From Gottfriedia luciferensis (GTDB lineage: Bacteria > Bacillota > Bacilli > Bacillales > Bacillaceae_G): a DNA stretch of 64,000 bases. The first letter of the stretch is position 1. Each line of letters starts with the position of its first letter. The stretch is taken from the NCBI RefSeq assembly GCF_001712755.1, contig NZ_MDKC01000004.1:1-64000 (forward strand). The letters are read 5' to 3'. The position numbers and the translations under genes were made by a program. The notes beneath the pieces were generated by a model that saw only the letters and a program-made list of their open reading frames with translations, had not been told where the DNA came from and did no database searches. Positions 63,211 through 64,000 of this stretch are shown here, in pieces.

Positions 63211-64000
63211 TTATTTAGTAAAAGTCTTTTCAATGTCATCTAACATTAAGTAAGCAGCCTTGATTCCACCTGCAGTGTTCCAAGTTACATCATTTACTTT
63301 CATGACATGTCCATTTTTAGAAGCATTTAACTTTTTGAATAAAGGATCTTCTGTAAATTCTTTTTCAAGCTGAGATCCAGACTCTTTACCGTCATCAAAT
63401 GTAAAGTAGAAAATGTAATCTCCATCCATTGCTGGAATACGTTCTTTTGTTACACCTTTTTCAGCAAAATCAGGGGCATTTTGTTCCTCAGGACGTTGGA
63501 AACCTAACTGTTTAAGAATGACACCAGAGAAAGTATCTTGGTGATAGATTCGTACATCAGCACCCATGAAACGGACCATTGAAATTTTTTGATTTACTTT
63601 ATCGCCTAATTCACCTTTAAGTTCATCAACACGTTTTGTATAATCAGCTAATACTGTATTACCTTGTTCTTCTTTGTTTAAAACTTTTGCGTAAAATTTG
63701 AAGTTTTCTTGCCAGTCTCCACGTAATGTTTCAGCAAAAACTGTTGGTGCAATTGCACTTAGTTGCTCATACACTTTTTCTTGACGCATTTTATTACCGA
63801 TGATTAAATCTGGTTTTAAACCAGCGATTTTCTCAAGGTTAACTTCACTTTCCACACCTACAACTTCTACGCCATCCATATCTTTAGAAATGTGATCGTA
63901 CCAAGGGTTTCCTGTCCATGATTTAACAGCACCAACTGGTTTCACACCTAATGCTAGTAAAGCTTCAGTTCCTTCATTTGTTAAAATAACAACTCTTTTT
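63211..64000 (-). CDS. Iron-siderophore ABC transporter substrate-binding protein (5' end outside window)
   Basis: The frame runs open to the window edge, so the N-terminus with its signal/lipobox is missing; about 263 C-terminal residues are present. Reading in from the edge gives KRVVILTNEGTEALLALGVKPVG, the classic opening of FecB/FhuD-like class III binding proteins. GLKPDLIIGNKMRQEKVYEQL and the helical backbone linker follow. It binds ferric siderophore at the cell surface. The gene is probably followed by nothing: its terminator is at 63151-63203. Confidence 0.92.
   Translation of the reverse strand, partial: KRVVILTNEGTEALLALGVKPVGAVKSWTGNPWYDHISKDMDGVEVVGVESEVNLEKIAGLKPDLIIGNKMRQEKVYEQLSAIAPTVFAETLRGDWQENFKFYAKVLNKEEQGNTVLADYTKRVDELKGELGDKVNQKISMVRFMGADVRIYHQDTFSGVILKQLGFQRPEEQNAPDFAEKGVTKERIPAMDGDYIFYFTFDDGKESGSQLEKEFTEDPLFKKLNASKNGHVMKVNDVTWNTAGGIKAAYLMLDDIEKTFTK

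Overview
This window reads as chromosomal DNA of a low-GC, endospore-forming member of the Bacillaceae. The evidence is an A+T-rich base composition, strong AGGAGG-type ribosome binding sites, a gerB-gerA-gerC germinant receptor operon, Bacillus-type sigma-A promoters, an FMN riboswitch and CcpA-like cre sites. I cannot assign a genus from the sequence alone; a Gottfriedia-like Bacillus is only a guess. No rRNA, tRNA, complete insertion sequence, prophage or CRISPR array was seen.

Layout. 1-3150: riboflavin operon (promoter, FMN riboswitch, attenuator, ribE, ribBA, ribH) with ribD reduced to a remnant. 3269-5896: two metallo-beta-lactamase-fold proteins and a YbaK/EbsC deacylase. 6325-24838: the most distinctive region, three ~1,390-residue secreted Vpr-like subtilases. 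Each carries a PA insert, an Fn3-like domain, a cohesin-like domain and a C-terminal dockerin-like EF-hand pair. The three share a promoter of identical spacing with a conserved ATAACCC block. Between copies 1 and 2 lie a YhgE/Pip-type permease with a divergent TetR regulator, an RpiR regulator and a helix-turn-helix/TPR regulator. A ~21-bp-period repeat array lies between copies 2 and 3. 25033-28690: gerB-A-C. 28802-32739: an unknown membrane protein followed by cobU, cobS, an alpha-ribazole phosphatase and a CblT/CblS pair, forming a cobalamin nucleotide-loop assembly and alpha-ribazole salvage cluster. 32771-38038: AlkC-type glycosylase, GNAT, an adh pseudogene, MFS transporter and a small unknown protein. 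38491-47919: a LysR regulator and a ten-gene operon resembling the B. subtilis ytm operon for S-modified cysteine uptake and breakdown. 48046-50569: a small membrane protein, a decayed MacB-like permease and an OmpR-type two-component system. 51116-53147: a glpK 3' fragment and intact glpD. 53226-56413: 3-methyladenine glycosylase and an InhA-like M6 protease. 56895-62351: tctC-tctB-tctA tricarboxylate transporter with its DcuS/DcuR-type two-component system, preceded by a cre site. The window ends with a GNAT and a truncated iron-siderophore binding protein gene on the minus strand.

How it works together. The lifestyle suggested is a spore-forming, protein- and peptide-scavenging soil organism: four large secreted proteases, cysteine-derivative salvage, corrinoid salvage and carbon-catabolite-controlled tricarboxylate uptake. 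A second theme is decay by deletion: ribD, an alcohol dehydrogenase, glpK and an ABC permease all survive only as remnants. Several dispersed, structured intergenic repeats lie in or near these regions.
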